This document shows positions 32,366 through 41,631 of a stretch of DNA of 64,000 nucleotides, piece after piece. Position 1 is the first letter of the stretch. The number at the start of each line of letters is the position of its first letter. The notes below the pieces were generated by a model. It saw only the letters and a list, made by a program, of their open reading frames with translations, made no database searches and was not told the DNA's origin. A program made the translations under genes and the position numbers. Origin of the DNA: Streptomyces sp. NRRL WC-3742 (GTDB lineage: Bacteria; Actinomycetota; Actinomycetes; Streptomycetales; Streptomycetaceae); NCBI RefSeq assembly GCF_000720635.1, contig NZ_JOCF01000033.1, forward strand, positions 10,871 through 74,870, given 5' to 3'.

Positions 32366-33211
32366 CTACTTCACCGAGCCCGCGTCAGGCGTCAGTACCC
32401 CGCCCGCGACCAGGCCGATGATCAGCATGCCGAGGAGCACCCGGTAGACCACGAACGGCAGGAAGCTGTTGTGCGAGATGTATTTGAGGAACCAGGCGAT
32501 CGCCGCGTAGCCGACCACGAAGGCGATCCCCGTCGCCAGGACGGTCGGCCCCCAGGCCGGCGCCGGGCCCTCGCCGATCTTGAACAGCTCCAGCACCCCC
32601 GAGGCGAGCACCGCCGGGATCGCGAGGAGGAAGGAGTAGCGGGCCGCCGCCTCCCGGCTGTAGCCGAGCAGCAGGCCCGCGCTGATCGTGCCGCCGGAGC
32701 GTGAGACGCCCGGGATCAGCGCCAGCGCCTGGGCGAGTCCGTACAGGCCCGCGTGCGGCAGGGTCAGGTCGGTGATCGGCTTCGCGTGCCGGATCGCCCG
32801 CGTCCGGTCGGCGAAGGCCAGGACCAGGCCGAAGACGATCAGCGTCGTGCCGGCGATCCGCAGGTCGCGCAGGTGCGTCTCGATGGTGTCCTGGAACAGC
32901 TTGCCGAGGATGCCGATCGGCAGGGTGCCGATGATGACGAACCAGCCCATCCGGGCGTTCGGATCGGAGCGCAGCGCCGGACGGAACAGTGACAGCGCCC
33001 AGGTTCGGATGATCGAGGCGATGTCCTTGCGGAAGTAGATCAGCACGGCCGTCTCGGTGCCGAGCTGCGTCACCGCGGTGAAGGCCGCGCCCGGGTCGTC
33101 CCAGCCCAACAGGGCGGAGAAGACCCGCAGATGGGCGCTGGAGGAGACGGGCAGGAACTCGGTGAGCCCCTGGATCAGGCCGAGGACGGCCCCGTGGAAC
33201 CATTCGCTCAC
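32366..33211 (-). CDS. uppP: Undecaprenyl-diphosphate phosphatase (BacA/UppP)
   Basis: This 281-aa integral membrane protein has both BacA signatures: [17 protein letters not shown] (about residues 15-31) and [17 protein letters not shown] (about 165-181), with 7-8 further hydrophobic helices. It dephosphorylates undecaprenyl pyrophosphate to recycle the lipid carrier for peptidoglycan and confers bacitracin tolerance. The GTG start begins the conserved [15 protein letters not shown]; the longer upstream frame is Pro/Ala-rich and unlike the family. Streptomycetes often have more than one UppP. Confidence 0.9.
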   Translation of the reverse strand: MSEWFHGAVLGLIQGLTEFLPVSSSAHLRVFSALLGWDDPGAAFTAVTQLGTETAVLIYFRKDIASIIRTWALSLFRPALRSDPNARMGWFVIIGTLPIGILGKLFQDTIETHLRDLRIAGTTLIVFGLVLAFADRTRAIRHAKPITDLTLPHAGLYGLAQALALIPGVSRSGGTISAGLLLGYSREAAARYSFLLAIPAVLASGVLELFKIGEGPAPAWGPTVLATGIAFVVGYAAIAWFLKYISHNSFLPFVVYRVLLGMLIIGLVAGGVLTPDAGSVK

Positions 33212-33440
33212 CGGGCATCCGCCAGGGGTATCGGGCGGCGGTCGTGCGGGTGCGGCATGAGCGGTTCCTCGCGGGTCGTTGGCGGGCGGTGCGGTGCGCT
33301 GCGGGGCGCCGCGACCCGCGCAGCCCGCGGCCGCGCGGGAGCCCGGCGCGCGGCCGATGGTACGGGGTGAAGATGACAGTACTTGGTTCACCCTTTAATC
33401 AGACTTTGCGCACCGGGTTCCCGTATCGACCCGGGGTGCC

Positions 33441-34154
33441 TCAGACGATCGGACGGGCCCGCACCCAGGTGCCGTCGCCGCTCAGGGTGGTCTCGATCCG
33501 CAGCCCGGCCTCCGCCAGCGCGCGCTCGAACTGCTCGGGGGTCAGCGGACGGGACAGGAAGGTCTGCGTCCAGTTCCCGTCCGGGAACTCGTACTCGACG
33601 AAGACGGAGTTGACGCCGTCGCCGATCGGCGTGGAGGAGACGACCCGGGCCAGCATGTCCGGGCCGACCATGACCTCGCGGGGCACGTCCTTGTGGGCCT
33701 GGCTGCCCTCGCGCTGGATCAGCACGCAGCCGTCGTCGGCGACGTGGCGGCGGCAGGTCTCCAGCAGGCCCTGGCGGACCTTCTCGTCCCCGGCGTGCAC
33801 CAGGAAGGAGGCGAGCAGGACGACGTCGAAGCGCTCGCCGAGGTCCAGCTTCTCGATGGGGCTGCGGACCTTGCGGACCTCGGGGCGCACCCGTGCCAGC
33901 ATGTCCGGGGACTCGTCGACGGCCGTCACGGTGAAGCCCTTGTCGGTCAGCGGGTGGGTCATCCGGCCCACGCCGCAACCGAGTTCGAGGATGCCGGCCC
34001 CGGCCGGCACGGAAGCCTCGATCACGTCCGGGCCGTCGCCCACCGGCAGGCGCGTCCACATCTCGACCGCGCAGCCGTCCGGGGTGATCGCCCCCGGTCC
34101 CGTGCCGTCGTAGCCGGGGCGCCGCTCATTGCTCGTGTACGTGTCGTCGCTCAT
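33441..34154 (-). CDS. Class I SAM-dependent methyltransferase
   Basis: This 237-aa protein has the SAM-binding motif I ILELGCGVGRMTHPL (about residues 55-69), the acidic VTAVDESPDML of motif II and FDVVLLASFLVHA of motif post-II. The C-terminal LSRPLTPEQFERALAEAGLRIETTL is typical of small-molecule methyltransferases. The substrate is unknown. It starts at MSDDTYT; an ATG three codons earlier also exists. It is 59 bp downstream of padR on the same strand, so it may be read from the same promoter. Confidence 0.8.
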   Translation of the reverse strand: MSDDTYTSNERRPGYDGTGPGAITPDGCAVEMWTRLPVGDGPDVIEASVPAGAGILELGCGVGRMTHPLTDKGFTVTAVDESPDMLARVRPEVRKVRSPIEKLDLGERFDVVLLASFLVHAGDEKVRQGLLETCRRHVADDGCVLIQREGSQAHKDVPREVMVGPDMLARVVSSTPIGDGVNSVFVEYEFPDGNWTQTFLSRPLTPEQFERALAEAGLRIETTLSGDGTWVRARPIV

Positions 34155-34213
34155 GCCGACCATCGGAACACGCGCTCCGTGGGGGCGGAAGGCGCAGGAC
34201 CGGCGGAATCCGG

Positions 34214-34750
34214 TCAGTCTTCCGGGCGGCCCTCCAGCTCCGCCAAGGTGGCCCGCAGCCAGCCGAGTTCGGCCTCGCTGGTGGCGCGGGCGACCAGGAG
34301 CAGGCCCCGGCGGAACGGGTCCTCGAACTCCTCCGCGCCGAGCGGGCGCCGGCCGTCGTAGAAGAAGCTCGCCGGTTCGCTGAGGAAGGCCAGCCTGCGG
34401 CGCAGCACCGTGGCCTGCGCGGCCGGGTCGGCGAGGTGGCGCAGGAAGGCGAGCACGGTGAACCAGCGGTTCTCGTCGCTGATGTCCAGGGGCTCGGGCT
34501 CGCGCAGGTGGTCGAGGAGCGCGGCGCGCCCGGCCTCGGTGAGGTGCAGGGTGTGCCGGGGTGCGGCGGCGCTGCCGGGCTCGGTCTCACGGACGAGCAG
34601 GCCGGCGGTCTCCAGGCGCTTGATCGCGGGGTAGAGCGTGCCGTCGCTGATCGGGCGGACGTGGCCGGTGAGCGCGCTGAGGTGGCGGCGCAGCTCGTAG
34701 CCGTGCAGCGGTCGGTCGTGGAGGAATCCGAGGATGGCGAGCTTGAGCAT
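34214..34750 (-). CDS. PadR family transcriptional regulator
   Basis: This 178-aa protein begins with the PadR winged helix (LAILGFLHDRPLHGYELRRHL, then ISDGTLYPAIKRLETAGLLVRE, residues 4-56) and ends in the helical Vir/PadR C-terminal dimerisation domain. PadR proteins are usually autorepressors released by small phenolic or xenobiotic ligands. Inverted repeats in the divergent spacer (34786-34822) are the obvious operators, so it likely controls itself and the divergent alpha/beta hydrolase gene. Confidence 0.85.
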   Translation of the reverse strand: MLKLAILGFLHDRPLHGYELRRHLSALTGHVRPISDGTLYPAIKRLETAGLLVRETEPGSAAAPRHTLHLTEAGRAALLDHLREPEPLDISDENRWFTVLAFLRHLADPAAQATVLRRRLAFLSEPASFFYDGRRPLGAEEFEDPFRRGLLLVARATSEAELGWLRATLAELEGRPED

Positions 34751-34785
34751 GGGGCCACTGTCGCAGATCCGTCCCTCGGGGTGCC

Positions 34786-34822
34786 GGTATATCGCTGTTG
34801 AGATACCTCGATGACGAGGTAT
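34786..34822. promoter_or_regulatory. PadR operator candidates
   Basis: ATACCTCG (34803-34810) and CGAGGTAT (34815-34822) form an inverted repeat with a 4-nt spacer, that is ATAC-N12-GTAT. GGTAT (34786-34790) and ATACC (34803-34807) form an overlapping second one. They lie between padR and the divergent hydrolase gene. Confidence 0.65.
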
Positions 34823-34852
34823 GGTGTGGGCGTTCGAGACGCCCCTGCACCA

Positions 34853-34927
34853 CCTGAAGTCGGTCCGCCTGAAGTCGGTCCGCCTGAAGCCGGACCACCC
34901 GAAGAAGGACCACCCGAAGAAGGAGCC
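34853..34927 (+). repeat. Five 15-bp tandem repeats ending in the RBS
   Basis: CCTGAAGTCGGTCCG twice, then CCTGAAGCCGGACCA, CCCGAAGAAGGACCA and CCCGAAGAAGGAGCC. The last unit carries AAGGAG, the RBS of the hydrolase gene starting at 34933. Confidence 0.85.
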
Positions 34928-34932
34928 CCGCC

Positions 34933-35712
34933 GTGCGCGAAGCCCCCGTCACCCCGAACGGCGACCGGATCCGCTGGGTCGACCTGCCCGGCGCCGAACC
35001 CGCCCGGCTCTACCTCCACGGCCTCGGCGCCACCTCTCCCGCCTACTTCGCGGCCGCCGCCACCCACCCGCTGCTCGCCGGGCGCCGCTCGCTGCTGCTC
35101 GACCTGCTCGGCTTCGGCCTCAGCGACCGGCCCGCCGACCGCGCGTACACCCTGGAGGAGCACGCGGACGCCGTCGCGGCGGCGGTCGGCGCGGCCGGAC
35201 TCGAGAGTGTCGAGGTGATCGGCCACAGCATGGGCGGGGCGGTCGCGATCGTCCTCGCCCACCGGCACCCGCGACTGGTCACCCGGCTCCTGCTGGCCGA
35301 CGCCAACCTCGACCCGATCGCCCCCGTACCCCTGCGGCCCGGCAGCAGCGGCATCGCGAGCTACACCGAGGCGCGGTTCCTCGACGGCGGGCGCGAGGAA
35401 GTCGCCGAGAGGGTGGGCCCGTTCTGGTGGTCCACGATGCGGCTGGCAGGCCCCGAGGCGCTGTACCGCAGCGCCGTCCACCTCGCCCGGGCGAGCGTCC
35501 CGACCATGCGCGAGATGCTGCTCGCCCTCGACCACCCGCGCACCTTCCTCCACCCGGCCGCCGACGGCGAACCGACCGGCGCCGACGCGCTGCGCGCGGC
35601 GGGCGTGCGGGTGGTGGCGGTGCCCGACAGCGGGCACAACCTCATGATCGACAACCCGGACGGCTTCGCCGAGGCGGCCGCCGCCGCGCTCTCGGCTCCT
35701 CGCCTAGGCTGA
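34933..35712 (+). CDS. Alpha/beta hydrolase
   Basis: This 259-aa protein shows the alpha/beta hydrolase order: oxyanion region LYLHGLGATSP, nucleophile elbow VIGHSMGGAVAIV (GHSMG, Ser about residue 98), an acid after the cap, and His in VPDSGHNLMIDNP near the C-terminus. It hydrolyses an ester, epoxide or C-C bond of unknown identity. GTG start with AAGGAG about 8 nt upstream. PadR control suggests a detoxification role. The kinase gene begins 27 bp downstream and may be co-transcribed. Confidence 0.85.
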   Translation: MREAPVTPNGDRIRWVDLPGAEPARLYLHGLGATSPAYFAAAATHPLLAGRRSLLLDLLGFGLSDRPADRAYTLEEHADAVAAAVGAAGLESVEVIGHSMGGAVAIVLAHRHPRLVTRLLLADANLDPIAPVPLRPGSSGIASYTEARFLDGGREEVAERVGPFWWSTMRLAGPEALYRSAVHLARASVPTMREMLLALDHPRTFLHPAADGEPTGADALRAAGVRVVAVPDSGHNLMIDNPDGFAEAAAAALSAPRLG

Positions 35713-35739
35713 CGGGAACCGTCCGAGAGGAGCCCGCCC

Positions 35740-36693
35740 GTGAGCGTCGTCGAGGTCCCGCCCGCGCTGGCGCGGTCCCTGGAGGAGAACCTCGGCCCGG
35801 GCGGGCTGGCCTGGGCCGGTGGACTGCCGTTGCTGGCACGGGAGTTGCTGGAGCGCTGGGAGCTGCGCCCGGACGGCCCGCCCGCGCACGGTGTGGTCGC
35901 GCTGGTCCTGCCCGTGCGGCGCGTGGACGGTTCGCGGGCCGCGCTCAAGCTGCAGCCGGTGGACGAGGAGACCCAGGGCGAACCGCTCGCCCTGCGGACC
36001 TGGCGCGGGCGCGGAGCCGTCCGGCTGCTCGACCACGAACCGGCCACCGGTGCCATGCTGTTGGAGCGCCTCGACGCCACCCGCACCCTGCTCGACGTGC
36101 CCGAGGAGGAGGCGCTGCGCGTCATCGCCGAACTGCTGCGCGAACTGACGCAGCGACAGGCGCCGCCTGGCCTCCGGCAGTTGGGCGAGATCGCGCACGA
36201 CCTGCTCCTCGGCACCCCCAGGATCACCGGCCGGCTCGCCGACCCGGACGAACGGCGGCTGATCGCCGCCTGCGCCCGCGCCCTGATGGAGGTCCGCACC
36301 GCGCCCGGCGACCGCCTCCTCCACTGGGACCTCCACTACGGCAACGTCCTCGCCCCGCTCCCGGACGGCGACGGCCGCGCGCCCTGGCTCGCCATCGACC
36401 CCAAACCCCTGGCCGGGCACCCCGGCTTCGAACTGCTGCCCGCCCTCACCAACCGCTGGGACGAGCTGCGCGCCACCGGTGACACGGCCCGCGCGCTGCG
36501 CCGCCGCTTCGACCTGCTCACCGAGGCGCTGGAACTCGACCGCGCGGAGGCGACGGCCTGGACGCTCGGCCGGGTGCTCCAGTACGCCCGCTGGTCGGTG
36601 GTCGACGGCGGGCGCACCGCACTCGACCCGGAGTGGCGGCTGATCGCCGAGGTCCTCCTGCGCCGAGGTCCTACCGCTCCGGTAGTGGCGTGA
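35740..36693 (+). CDS. Aminoglycoside/hydroxyurea resistance kinase family
   Basis: This 317-aa protein resembles the APH(6)/hydroxyurea phosphotransferase group: a Lys in SRAALKLQP for ATP, the AMLLERLDATRTL hinge, RLLHWDLHYGNVLAP as the catalytic loop (HWDLHYGN, where aminoglycoside kinases have HGD) and WLAIDPKPLAGHPGFELLP for metal binding. Members phosphorylate streptomycin or hydroxyurea, but many chromosomal copies have no tested substrate. GAGAGGAG precedes the GTG. Its last 23 bp overlap the convergent pxpC gene. Confidence 0.85.
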   Translation: MSVVEVPPALARSLEENLGPGGLAWAGGLPLLARELLERWELRPDGPPAHGVVALVLPVRRVDGSRAALKLQPVDEETQGEPLALRTWRGRGAVRLLDHEPATGAMLLERLDATRTLLDVPEEEALRVIAELLRELTQRQAPPGLRQLGEIAHDLLLGTPRITGRLADPDERRLIAACARALMEVRTAPGDRLLHWDLHYGNVLAPLPDGDGRAPWLAIDPKPLAGHPGFELLPALTNRWDELRATGDTARALRRRFDLLTEALELDRAEATAWTLGRVLQYARWSVVDGGRTALDPEWRLIAEVLLRRGPTAPVVA

Positions 36694-37549
36694 AGCGTAC
36701 GGGGGTCCCCGGGCGGGCCTGGGCCGCGGCGGCGAGGTCGGCGGCCGGGACGACGCCGACCACCGGGTAGCCGCCCGTCGTCGGGTGGTCGGCGAGGAAG
36801 ACCACCGGCTGGCCGTCCGGCGGGATCTGGACCGCTCCCAGCACCATGCCCTCGCTGGGCAGTTCGCCCGCCAGGGCGCGCTCCACCGGCGGGCCCTGGG
36901 TGCGCAGGCCGATGCGGTTGCTCGCGGGGGAGACCGCGTACCGGTCACGGCCCAGTTGGGCGAGAGTCCGGGGCGTGAACCAGTGCGCGTGCGGGCCCAG
37001 GCGCAGCCGCAGGACCAGTTCGGCCCCGGGGCCGGGCAGCGGCACCAGGTCGGGCCGGTCCGCGTGCGGGGGAGGAGGGCCGACCGGCAGCCGGTCGCCG
37101 ACGGCGAGCGGGGCGGGGCCGAGCCCCGAGAGCAGGTCCGCCGAGCGGCTGCCGAGCACCGGCGCGACGGTGATCCCGCCCGCCACCGCCACCATGCTGC
37201 GCACCCCGGCCGTCGCCGCCCCGACCTCCAGCACGGCTCCGGCCGGTACCGCGACCGCCGCGCCCCAGGCCACCGGCCGGCCGTCCAGCAGGACGGGCGC
37301 GGGCGCGCCGGTCACGGCGATCACCGCCGGGCGCCCGACCGCCCGCAGGGCGACCCCGCCGAGCGTGGTCTCCAGGGCGGCCGCGCCCGGCTCGTTGCCG
37401 ACCAGCCGGTTCGCCGCCCGCAGCGCCGGCTCGTCCAGCGCCCCGGCCCTGGGCACCCCGAGGTGGGCGACGCCGCGCCGCCCGAGGTCCTGCACGGTGG
37501 TCAGCGGCCCGGGCCGCAGGATCAGCAGCTCGCCCGACTCGTTCTCCAC
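36671..37549 (-). CDS. pxpC: 5-oxoprolinase subunit C (biotin-dependent carboxylase-like)
   Basis: This 292-aa protein matches PxpC/KipA: LLILRPGPLTTVQDLGRRGVAHLGVPRAGALDEPALRAANRLVGN at the N-terminus and RIGLRTQGPPVERA..GELPSEGMVLGAVQIPPDGQPVVFLADHPTTGGYPVVGVV in the second half. With PxpA and PxpB it hydrolyses 5-oxoproline (pyroglutamate) to glutamate using ATP. It is separated from pxpB by 146 bp containing palindromic element copy B, whereas the other two subunits overlap. GTG start. Confidence 0.9.
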   Translation of the reverse strand: MENESGELLILRPGPLTTVQDLGRRGVAHLGVPRAGALDEPALRAANRLVGNEPGAAALETTLGGVALRAVGRPAVIAVTGAPAPVLLDGRPVAWGAAVAVPAGAVLEVGAATAGVRSMVAVAGGITVAPVLGSRSADLLSGLGPAPLAVGDRLPVGPPPPHADRPDLVPLPGPGAELVLRLRLGPHAHWFTPRTLAQLGRDRYAVSPASNRIGLRTQGPPVERALAGELPSEGMVLGAVQIPPDGQPVVFLADHPTTGGYPVVGVVPAADLAAAAQARPGTPVRFTPLPER

Positions 37550-37613
37550 TCGTTCTCCTCTGCGCTCGTTCTCCTCTGCCGGGAGGATCTGCCGGGCGGA
37601 GGGGCCGGTTGGT

Positions 37614-37663
37614 CACTACATATGTAGTGGCACTACGCGAGTAGTGCCACTACTTGCGTAGTG
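37614..37663. repeat. Nested palindromic element, copy B (17-bp period)
   Basis: Half-site CACTAC (37614-37619), GTAGTGGCACTAC (37624-37636), GTAGTGCCACTAC (37641-37653) and half-site GTAGTG (37658-37663), separated by the 4-nt spacers ATAT, GCGA and TTGC. The 13-bp units are identical to copy A while the spacers are not. It lies between pxpB and pxpC, same-strand genes. Confidence 0.85.
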
Positions 37664-37695
37664 CTGCGGCCCCGGCGGGATCCGAAGGACGCGCC

Positions 37696-38388
37696 TCAGG
37701 CCCGTGCCGCGACGAACCGCACCCGCACCCCCGGCTCCAGCAGCGCCGGGGGCCGCCGCGCCGTGTCCCACAGGGACAGCGCCGTGCGGCCGAGCAGTTG
37801 CCAGCCGCCGGGGGAGGAGCGCGGATAGACGCCGGTGAACGCGCCGGCCAGGGCGACCGAGCCGGGCGGGACGGCGCTGCGCGGGGTGGCCCGGCGCGGC
37901 GGGTGGTACTGCGGGGGCAGGCCCGTCAGGTAGCCGAAGCCGGGGGTGAAGCCGCAGAAGGCGACCACGTACTCGGGCGCGGTGTGGATGCGGACGGCGG
38001 CCTCCTCGGAGACGCCCCACAGCGCGGCGACCTCGGCCAGGTCGGCGCCGTCGTACACGGTGGGCACCTCCAGCAGCGGCCCGCCCGCCGCCGTGGTCCC
38101 GCGCGGGCGGGCGGTGCGCAGCAGGGCGGCGACGGCGGCGAGGTCCGCGACGCCGTCGAGGAGGAGGGTGCGGGCGGCGGGTACCAGCTCCTCGACCTCG
38201 CCCAGCGCGCCCGCCGTCCGCGCCTCGAGCGCCCAGCCGTACAGGGCGGAGACCTCGTCCGTGTCGGCGAGCTCGACCAGCAGCGCCCGCTCACCGACAC
38301 GTCGTACGACCCGACCCATGCCCCGGCCCACGGCCCGGCCCTCGACCCGATCCACGCCGGGGCCGCCGCCGCGCCCCGCCGCCGTCAC
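37696..38388 (-). CDS. pxpB: 5-oxoprolinase subunit B
   Basis: This 230-aa protein carries the PxpB/KipI allophanate-hydrolase subunit 1 signature: [63 protein letters not shown] and [17 protein letters not shown]. Its GTG start overlaps the TGA of pxpA (GTGA), indicating translational coupling; an ATG at 38320 is a possible shorter start. With PxpA and PxpC it forms the 5-oxoprolinase complex that recycles pyroglutamate. Confidence 0.9.
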   Translation of the reverse strand: MTAAGRGGGPGVDRVEGRAVGRGMGRVVRRVGERALLVELADTDEVSALYGWALEARTAGALGEVEELVPAARTLLLDGVADLAAVAALLRTARPRGTTAAGGPLLEVPTVYDGADLAEVAALWGVSEEAAVRIHTAPEYVVAFCGFTPGFGYLTGLPPQYHPPRRATPRSAVPPGSVALAGAFTGVYPRSSPGGWQLLGRTALSLWDTARRPPALLEPGVRVRFVAARA

Positions 38389-39161
38389 GAGAACGCCTCC
38401 ACCCGGATGCCCGCCGAGGCCAGCGCCCCCCGGATGCGCCAGGCCAGCTGCGCGGCCCCCGGGGTGTCCCCGTGGACGCACAGGGAGCGGGCGGCGACGC
38501 CGATGCGCTCCCCGCCGGAGGACTCCACGGACCCGTCCCGGGCGATGCCCACCGCCCGGGTGATCACCGTCTCGGGGTCGTGCACCACCGCGTCGGGTTC
38601 GCGGCGCGGCACGAGCGAGCCGGTGCGGGTGTAGGCGCGGTCGGCGAAGGCTTCGGTGACGACGGGCAGCCCGACGCCCTCGGCCACGGCGAGCAGCCGG
38701 GAGGAGGGCAGTCCGAGGACGGGCAGCGGCCCGCCGCAGATCGCCCCCGCGCGCAGCACGCCCGCGACGACGGCCTCGGCCTGCTCGGAGTCGTCGACGA
38801 CCCGGTTGTAGAGCGCGCCGTGCGGTTTGACGTACGAGACCCGGGAGCCGGCCGCGAGCGCGAAGACCTGGAGGGCGCCGATCTGGTAGGCGATCTCGTC
38901 GGCCAGCTCCTCCGGCGGGACGTCCATGGGGCGGCGGCCGAAGCCGGCGAGGTCGCGGTAGGAGACCTGGGCGCCGATCCGCACGCCCCGCTCGGCGGCG
39001 AGAGCGCAGACCCGGCGCATCGTCGACGGGTCGCCGGCGTGGAAGCCGCAGGCGACGTTGGCGCTGGTCACGACGGACAGCAGCGCCTCGTCGTCGGTCA
39101 GGGTCCAGCGCCCGAAGCCCTCGCCGAGGTCCGCATTGAGATCGATCGCCCCATCGGCCAC
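38385..39161 (-). CDS. pxpA: 5-oxoprolinase subunit A (LamB/YcsF family)
   Basis: This 258-aa protein has the family N-terminus [54 protein letters not shown], and a C-terminal [12 protein letters not shown]. It is the catalytic TIM-barrel-like subunit that acts on 5-oxoproline. GTG start chosen because GGGAGG lies 8 nt upstream and it directly precedes the conserved DLN-x-DLGE; the longer frame has no such signal. First gene of the minus-strand pxpA-pxpB(-pxpC) run. Confidence 0.9.
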   Translation of the reverse strand: MADGAIDLNADLGEGFGRWTLTDDEALLSVVTSANVACGFHAGDPSTMRRVCALAAERGVRIGAQVSYRDLAGFGRRPMDVPPEELADEIAYQIGALQVFALAAGSRVSYVKPHGALYNRVVDDSEQAEAVVAGVLRAGAICGGPLPVLGLPSSRLLAVAEGVGLPVVTEAFADRAYTRTGSLVPRREPDAVVHDPETVITRAVGIARDGSVESSGGERIGVAARSLCVHGDTPGAAQLAWRIRGALASAGIRVEAFS

Positions 39162-39302
39162 GCAGTCCGCCTCCCAGCTGCTGTTGAGCCAGATGGTAGG
39201 GCCTGCGGATGACGCCCGTGTTCCTTGACCCGACCCCCGGCGCACGTACGGGCGCGCGGCGCCCCGGCGCGCGCCCGGGAGCTGCGCCGGGGCGCGGTCG
39301 GT

Positions 39303-39842
39303 TCAGCTCTCGGCCGGTCGTCCCAAGAAGGAACGTTCCAGCGGACGCAGGGCCCGCAGCACGATCAGCAGCGGGATGACGCCGAAGACCCCGAACGACA
39401 TGTCGATGAATCGCCACGCCACGGGAATCCCCCGCACCGGCCCGCAGAACAGTGCCAGCGGGATGACGGCCCCGCACGCGAGGACGGCCCAGCGGATCAC
39501 CCAGATGTTGCGGACCGGGTCCTTGAGCGGCCCCCAGAAGGCGGCGGCGATCACCAGGTGCGCGAAGGCGAGCCAGTCGGTGCCGTACCGGAGGAAGGGG
39601 TAGCGCTCGTCGGTCTCGACGATGCCCCGGTGGACGTGCTCGAACCAGGCCGTGGAGCCGGGCAGCAGATCGGCGAACGGGGCGGCCGGCCCGTGGAGGA
39701 TGTCGACCATCAGCCGGGTCTCGGTCTCCAGGGGGAAGGCGGTCAGGCCGCTGAGGACCAGGCAGACCAGGAAGAACGAGAGCCAGCGCCGGACACGCCG
39801 CAGGACAACCGTGGGCAGGACAACCGCGGGATCGCCGTCCAT
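39303..39842 (-). CDS. Four-helix membrane protein, unknown
   Basis: This 179-aa protein has four hydrophobic helices (about residues 18-36, 86-104, 119-137 and 148-168) and conserved-looking polar segments such as [39 protein letters not shown] and [21 protein letters not shown] do not recognise a named family beyond conserved hypothetical membrane protein. GGAGG lies 8 nt before the ATG. It is divergent from the SMC-like operon and shares its promoter region. Confidence 0.7.
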   Translation of the reverse strand: MDGDPAVVLPTVVLRRVRRWLSFFLVCLVLSGLTAFPLETETRLMVDILHGPAAPFADLLPGSTAWFEHVHRGIVETDERYPFLRYGTDWLAFAHLVIAAAFWGPLKDPVRNIWVIRWAVLACGAVIPLALFCGPVRGIPVAWRFIDMSFGVFGVIPLLIVLRALRPLERSFLGRPAES

Positions 39843-39945
39843 CGCACACACCTCCGTGCCGGGCAGGCCCGGGTGAAGCCCGGGCGTGCCGAAATCGCAG
39901 GCCGGGCCTTGTCCCGCCTGCACGGCACGACTCTAGACCCTATAT

Positions 39946-40013
39946 TTGAACGTGTTCAACAAGCTTGGGGTGGGAGGCCCGTTTCGGTTGATGTCGGTGC
40001 GAACCCCTAATCT
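39946..40013 (+). promoter_or_regulatory. Palindrome and -10 box upstream of the SMC-like operon
   Basis: TTGAAC (39946-39951) and GTTCAA (39954-39959) form an inverted repeat with a 2-nt centre, inside an AT-rich patch; this resembles TetR-family operators. TAATCT (40008-40013) is a candidate -10 box 8 nt before the GTG at 40022, implying a leaderless first gene. I see no well-spaced -35 box. Confidence 0.5.
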
Positions 40014-40021
40014 TGTCCACC

Positions 40022-41569
40022 GTGACCGCCATCGCAGACCCGCCCACCGAGCCCGGACTCCGGCCCGCCGCCGGCGCCGTCGGCCTGCCCGCCGCGCGCC
40101 CCGCGCCCGGGCCCGCCGCCGACGAGGGCCTCGCCCGCCGGCTCAAGGCGCTGGCCTGCACCGCCCCGCTGCACGACCTGGACAACCGCAAGGTCAACCT
40201 GGCCGGCGAGTACGGCGGCTACGCGATGGCCGAGGTCGGCCTCGCCGCGATCGACCTCGTCACCCTCCACATGGACTTCGACACCGGCGCCGACCGCGAC
40301 ATAGTCCTCGCCCGGATGCTGCCCCGCGTCGCCGCCCAGGCCCCCGCCCGGCACACCGCCGAGCACGAGCGCGTCGCCCGCTGGGTCCTCGAGTCGCTGA
40401 TCAACGTCGGCAGCGTCGACCGCGGCTTCCGCGCCGTCTACGGCACCTTCGGAGCCGACGGCGCCTACGTGCGCCGCGACTACGACTTCAAGCTGATCGA
40501 AGAGGTCCCCGGCCCCGACGGCGGCGTCTACCTGCGCACCACCGACGAGGCCGTCAACGTCCTGGTCGGCGCCCTCGACACCGACGTCACCTCGGCCCAG
40601 ATCGCCGCCGAGGTCAAGCTCGAGGTGCTGATCCGCCGCGGCCGCCTGGCCGACGCCCAGCTCGCCGCCGAACAGGCCCGCTACCGCACCGTCCAGTACG
40701 CCGAGACGCTGCGCCGCGCCCTGGAGGCCACCCGCCGCAACGTGCGCGCCGTCGACTGGATGCAGGCCGTCCCCGACCTCATCGACGAGGCGCTCGACCA
40801 CATCGCCGACCGCTACCGGCACGAGAACGCGATCCTCACCAACATCCGCAAGGCCCGCGACGAGGCCGAGGACGCCGAGCACAAGCGCCGGGCCGCCGAG
40901 CTCGTCGACATCGTCAAGGACTGCATCCGCCGCCACACCCAGCTCCAGACCCGCCTGCTGGAGGCCGGCCCGCTCTTCCGCGCCGAACAGGACCGCCAGG
41001 CGTTCGCCACCCCCGGCGCCCGCAGCGGCATCGACCTGTACGGGCAGCTGCTCGCCCCCGTCCTGCGGCTGCCCGTCGAACAGGCCGTCCGCCCCACCGA
41101 CGCCTTCTTCGCCCTCGGCACGGGCCTGCGCACCCCCGTCTCCGTCCGCGTCACCGACCTCGTCGACCTGCTGCTCACCCCGCCCGTCGAACGCGAGCAC
41201 CTCGGCGCCGAACTGCCCGACCCGGACCTCGTCGCCACCCCGGACGACAGCCGCTTCTCCGAGGCCCAGCTCGAAGCCGCCCTGCTGCTGCTCGACCTGG
41301 CCCCGGACGCCCCCCGGCGCCTGTCCGGCCTGCTCGCCGAGGCCCGGAAGCAGGACCCGGACCTGCCCTACCTCGTCGCCCTGCTCGCCGTGCACGCCGC
41401 CAGCCCGCCGGTGGGCACCGCCTACCGCCAGGGCGAGGAGCGGCTGCTCTTCGCCGTCGACGACGGAACCCCGCTGCGCGACCGGGAGTTCGGCGGCGCC
41501 GACCTGATCGTCGGCAGCGCCCTGCTCGACGCGGCCGGCATGGCCGCCGAGCGCAAGGACGCCGGCTGA
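40022..41569 (+). CDS. Kleisin/MukF-like subunit of an SMC-type complex
   Basis: This 515-aa protein is mainly helical. The N-terminal part (about residues 40-200) looks like winged-helix plus helical bundle (LHDLDNRKVNLAGEYGGYAMAEVGLAAIDL, VYLRTTDEAVNVLVGAL). The centre (200-330) is a long charged helical segment (AEVKLEVLIRRGRLADAQLAAEQARYRTVQYAETLRRALEATRRNVRAVDW). The C-terminus is a second small domain. This resembles MukF/JetA-type kleisins in length and order: first gene, before a winged-helix protein and a giant ATPase. No catalytic motif is seen. Assignment rests on architecture and gene order, not sequence identity. A TTG three codons upstream is a less likely start. Confidence 0.55.
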   Translation: MTAIADPPTEPGLRPAAGAVGLPAARPAPGPAADEGLARRLKALACTAPLHDLDNRKVNLAGEYGGYAMAEVGLAAIDLVTLHMDFDTGADRDIVLARMLPRVAAQAPARHTAEHERVARWVLESLINVGSVDRGFRAVYGTFGADGAYVRRDYDFKLIEEVPGPDGGVYLRTTDEAVNVLVGALDTDVTSAQIAAEVKLEVLIRRGRLADAQLAAEQARYRTVQYAETLRRALEATRRNVRAVDWMQAVPDLIDEALDHIADRYRHENAILTNIRKARDEAEDAEHKRRAAELVDIVKDCIRRHTQLQTRLLEAGPLFRAEQDRQAFATPGARSGIDLYGQLLAPVLRLPVEQAVRPTDAFFALGTGLRTPVSVRVTDLVDLLLTPPVEREHLGAELPDPDLVATPDDSRFSEAQLEAALLLLDLAPDAPRRLSGLLAEARKQDPDLPYLVALLAVHAASPPVGTAYRQGEERLLFAVDDGTPLRDREFGGADLIVGSALLDAAGMAAERKDAG

Positions 41570-41631
41570 GCGCCGCCCCCGCGCACCACCCGTACGTACG
41601 AGAACGCCCACCGCACCGAGGAGCACCGCCC

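Noticed and set aside
36671..36693. Third copy of the palindromic element near GGTAGTGGCGTG
   Set aside because: Only a partial half-site match within the end of the kinase gene; the 13-bp unit is not present.
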